A stretch of 64,000 bases of DNA from Kitasatospora sp. NBC_01250 (GTDB lineage Bacteria; Actinomycetota; Actinomycetes; Streptomycetales; Streptomycetaceae), in the NCBI RefSeq assembly GCF_036226465.1, contig NZ_CP108476.1, positions 2,728,001 to 2,792,000 on the forward strand, in the 5' to 3' direction. Made by a program: the position numbers and the translations under genes. Below, one piece after another: positions 63,441 to 64,000 of this stretch. Under the pieces are notes generated by a model. It made no database searches. It was not told the origin of the DNA and saw only the letters and a program-made list of their open reading frames with translations. Numbering within the stretch: position 1 is the stretch's first letter; the number at the start of each line of letters is the position of its first letter.

Positions 63441-64000
63441 CCGAGCCGTTCCTCTCCGTCGCCCGGCGCCACCGGCAGGTCGGCCACAACCCGGAAGCCA
63501 CCCCCGTCGACGGCGCCGGCCACCATGCTGCCGCCCTGCAGCGCGACGCGTTCGCGCATGCCGATCAGACCGTACCCGGCGCGGCCCGCCCTCGGTCCGG
63601 CCGCACCGCCCGCCCCCGCCACGGCTCCCACCAGGGTGTCGGCCGGCGCGGCGGCGCCGTTGTCGGACACCTCGACGGTGACCCGGTCCGGGTGGTACGT
63701 CAGCCGGACCCGCGCCTCGGCCCGGCCGGCATGCTTGCGGGTGTTGGTGAGGGACTCCTGAACGATCCGGAACACCGCCAGGCCGGTGCTCGGCGGCAGC
63801 GGACGCTCCTCCCCCAGGACGGCGAACTCCGTGGGCAGACCGGCCCTGCGGGACTCCTCGACGAGCTCTCCGAGGTGCCCGACACCGGGCTGCGGCGCGG
63901 ACGGCGCCCGGTCCGCCTCCCCCGGCGCGTCGCCCTCCCGCAGCACGTCGAGCAGTTGGCGCATCTCGCGCAGCGCCATCCGCCCGGAGCCCTCCAGCGT
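63437..64000 (-). CDS. Sensor histidine kinase (partial, C-terminal part)
   Basis: About 187 codons of the C-terminus in the window. HATPase_c domain: FRIVQESLTNTRKHAG (N box), VEVSDNG (G1) and GYGLIGMRERVALQGGS (G2). The membrane sensor and HisKA_3 domains lie beyond the right edge. NarL-type two-component pair. Confidence 0.92.
   Translation of the reverse strand, partial: TLEGSGRMALREMRQLLDVLREGDAPGEADRAPSAPQPGVGHLGELVEESRRAGLPTEFAVLGEERPLPPSTGLAVFRIVQESLTNTRKHAGRAEARVRLTYHPDRVTVEVSDNGAAAPADTLVGAVAGAGGAAGPRAGRAGYGLIGMRERVALQGGSMVAGAVDGGGFRVVADLPVAPGDGEERLG

Overview
High-GC actinobacterial DNA, most like Streptomyces or Kitasatospora: near-universal G/C third positions, GTG/TTG starts with strong GGAGG sites, many 4-bp ATGA/GTGA overlaps, and families typical of that group (CsbD, DUF2267, HSP18/RheA, MbtH, PIG-L cassettes). 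The content is accessory rather than core: specialised-metabolism genes, decayed gene fragments, transposase relics and a stress-protein island. No rRNA, tRNA or CRISPR array was seen.

Left part (1-14.2 kb). A minus-strand nonribosomal peptide synthetase (C-A-T-C-A-T-C-A, cut by the window edge) is followed by an acetylglutamate-kinase paralogue and a PAP2 membrane phosphatase. Next comes a graveyard of a second NRPS locus: a T-domain fragment whose phosphopantetheine serine is alanine, two thioesterase-like pieces, a frameshifted ornithine N-hydroxylase remnant and a P450 fragment, with an intact MbtH and an intact SnoaL-like gene among them.

Central part (14.2-30.9 kb) is the most interesting. 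A 400-bp divergent promoter region separates a minus-strand operon (ROK kinase fused to a sugar-phosphate cyclase, plus two medium-chain dehydrogenases) from a plus-strand operon. The plus operon encodes a stand-alone AMP ligase, a carrier protein, a 34-residue peptide with a double-glycine leader, a stand-alone condensation-type protein without the catalytic histidines, a C39 peptidase-containing ABC exporter, a Rieske oxygenase, a DXS/transketolase-like enzyme, an APH-type kinase and an inositol-monophosphatase-type phosphatase. A sugar nucleotidyltransferase-like gene converges on its end. My reading, as inference: a cyclitol- or sugar-derived unit is made and activated, a carrier-bound acyl unit is joined to a ribosomal peptide, and the exporter cuts the leader after Gly-Gly and secretes the product. 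I do not recognise this combination as a described system. IS256-type transposase fragments lie at its right border.

Right part (31-64 kb). A TetR-controlled FAD monooxygenase, a beta-carbonic anhydrase, two related stress modules (CsbD, tiny membrane protein, DUF2267, CBS, STAS), a DEAD-box helicase, a cold-shock protein, a ferritin-like protein and hsp18/rheA with a perfect RheA operator. Also a fully overlapping four-gene cassette (acyl-CoA dehydrogenase, PIG-L deacetylase, methyltransferase, glycosyltransferase), several regulator/hydrolase pairs, two tandem serine hydrolases sharing a 378-bp identical block, and a two-component system running off the right edge.
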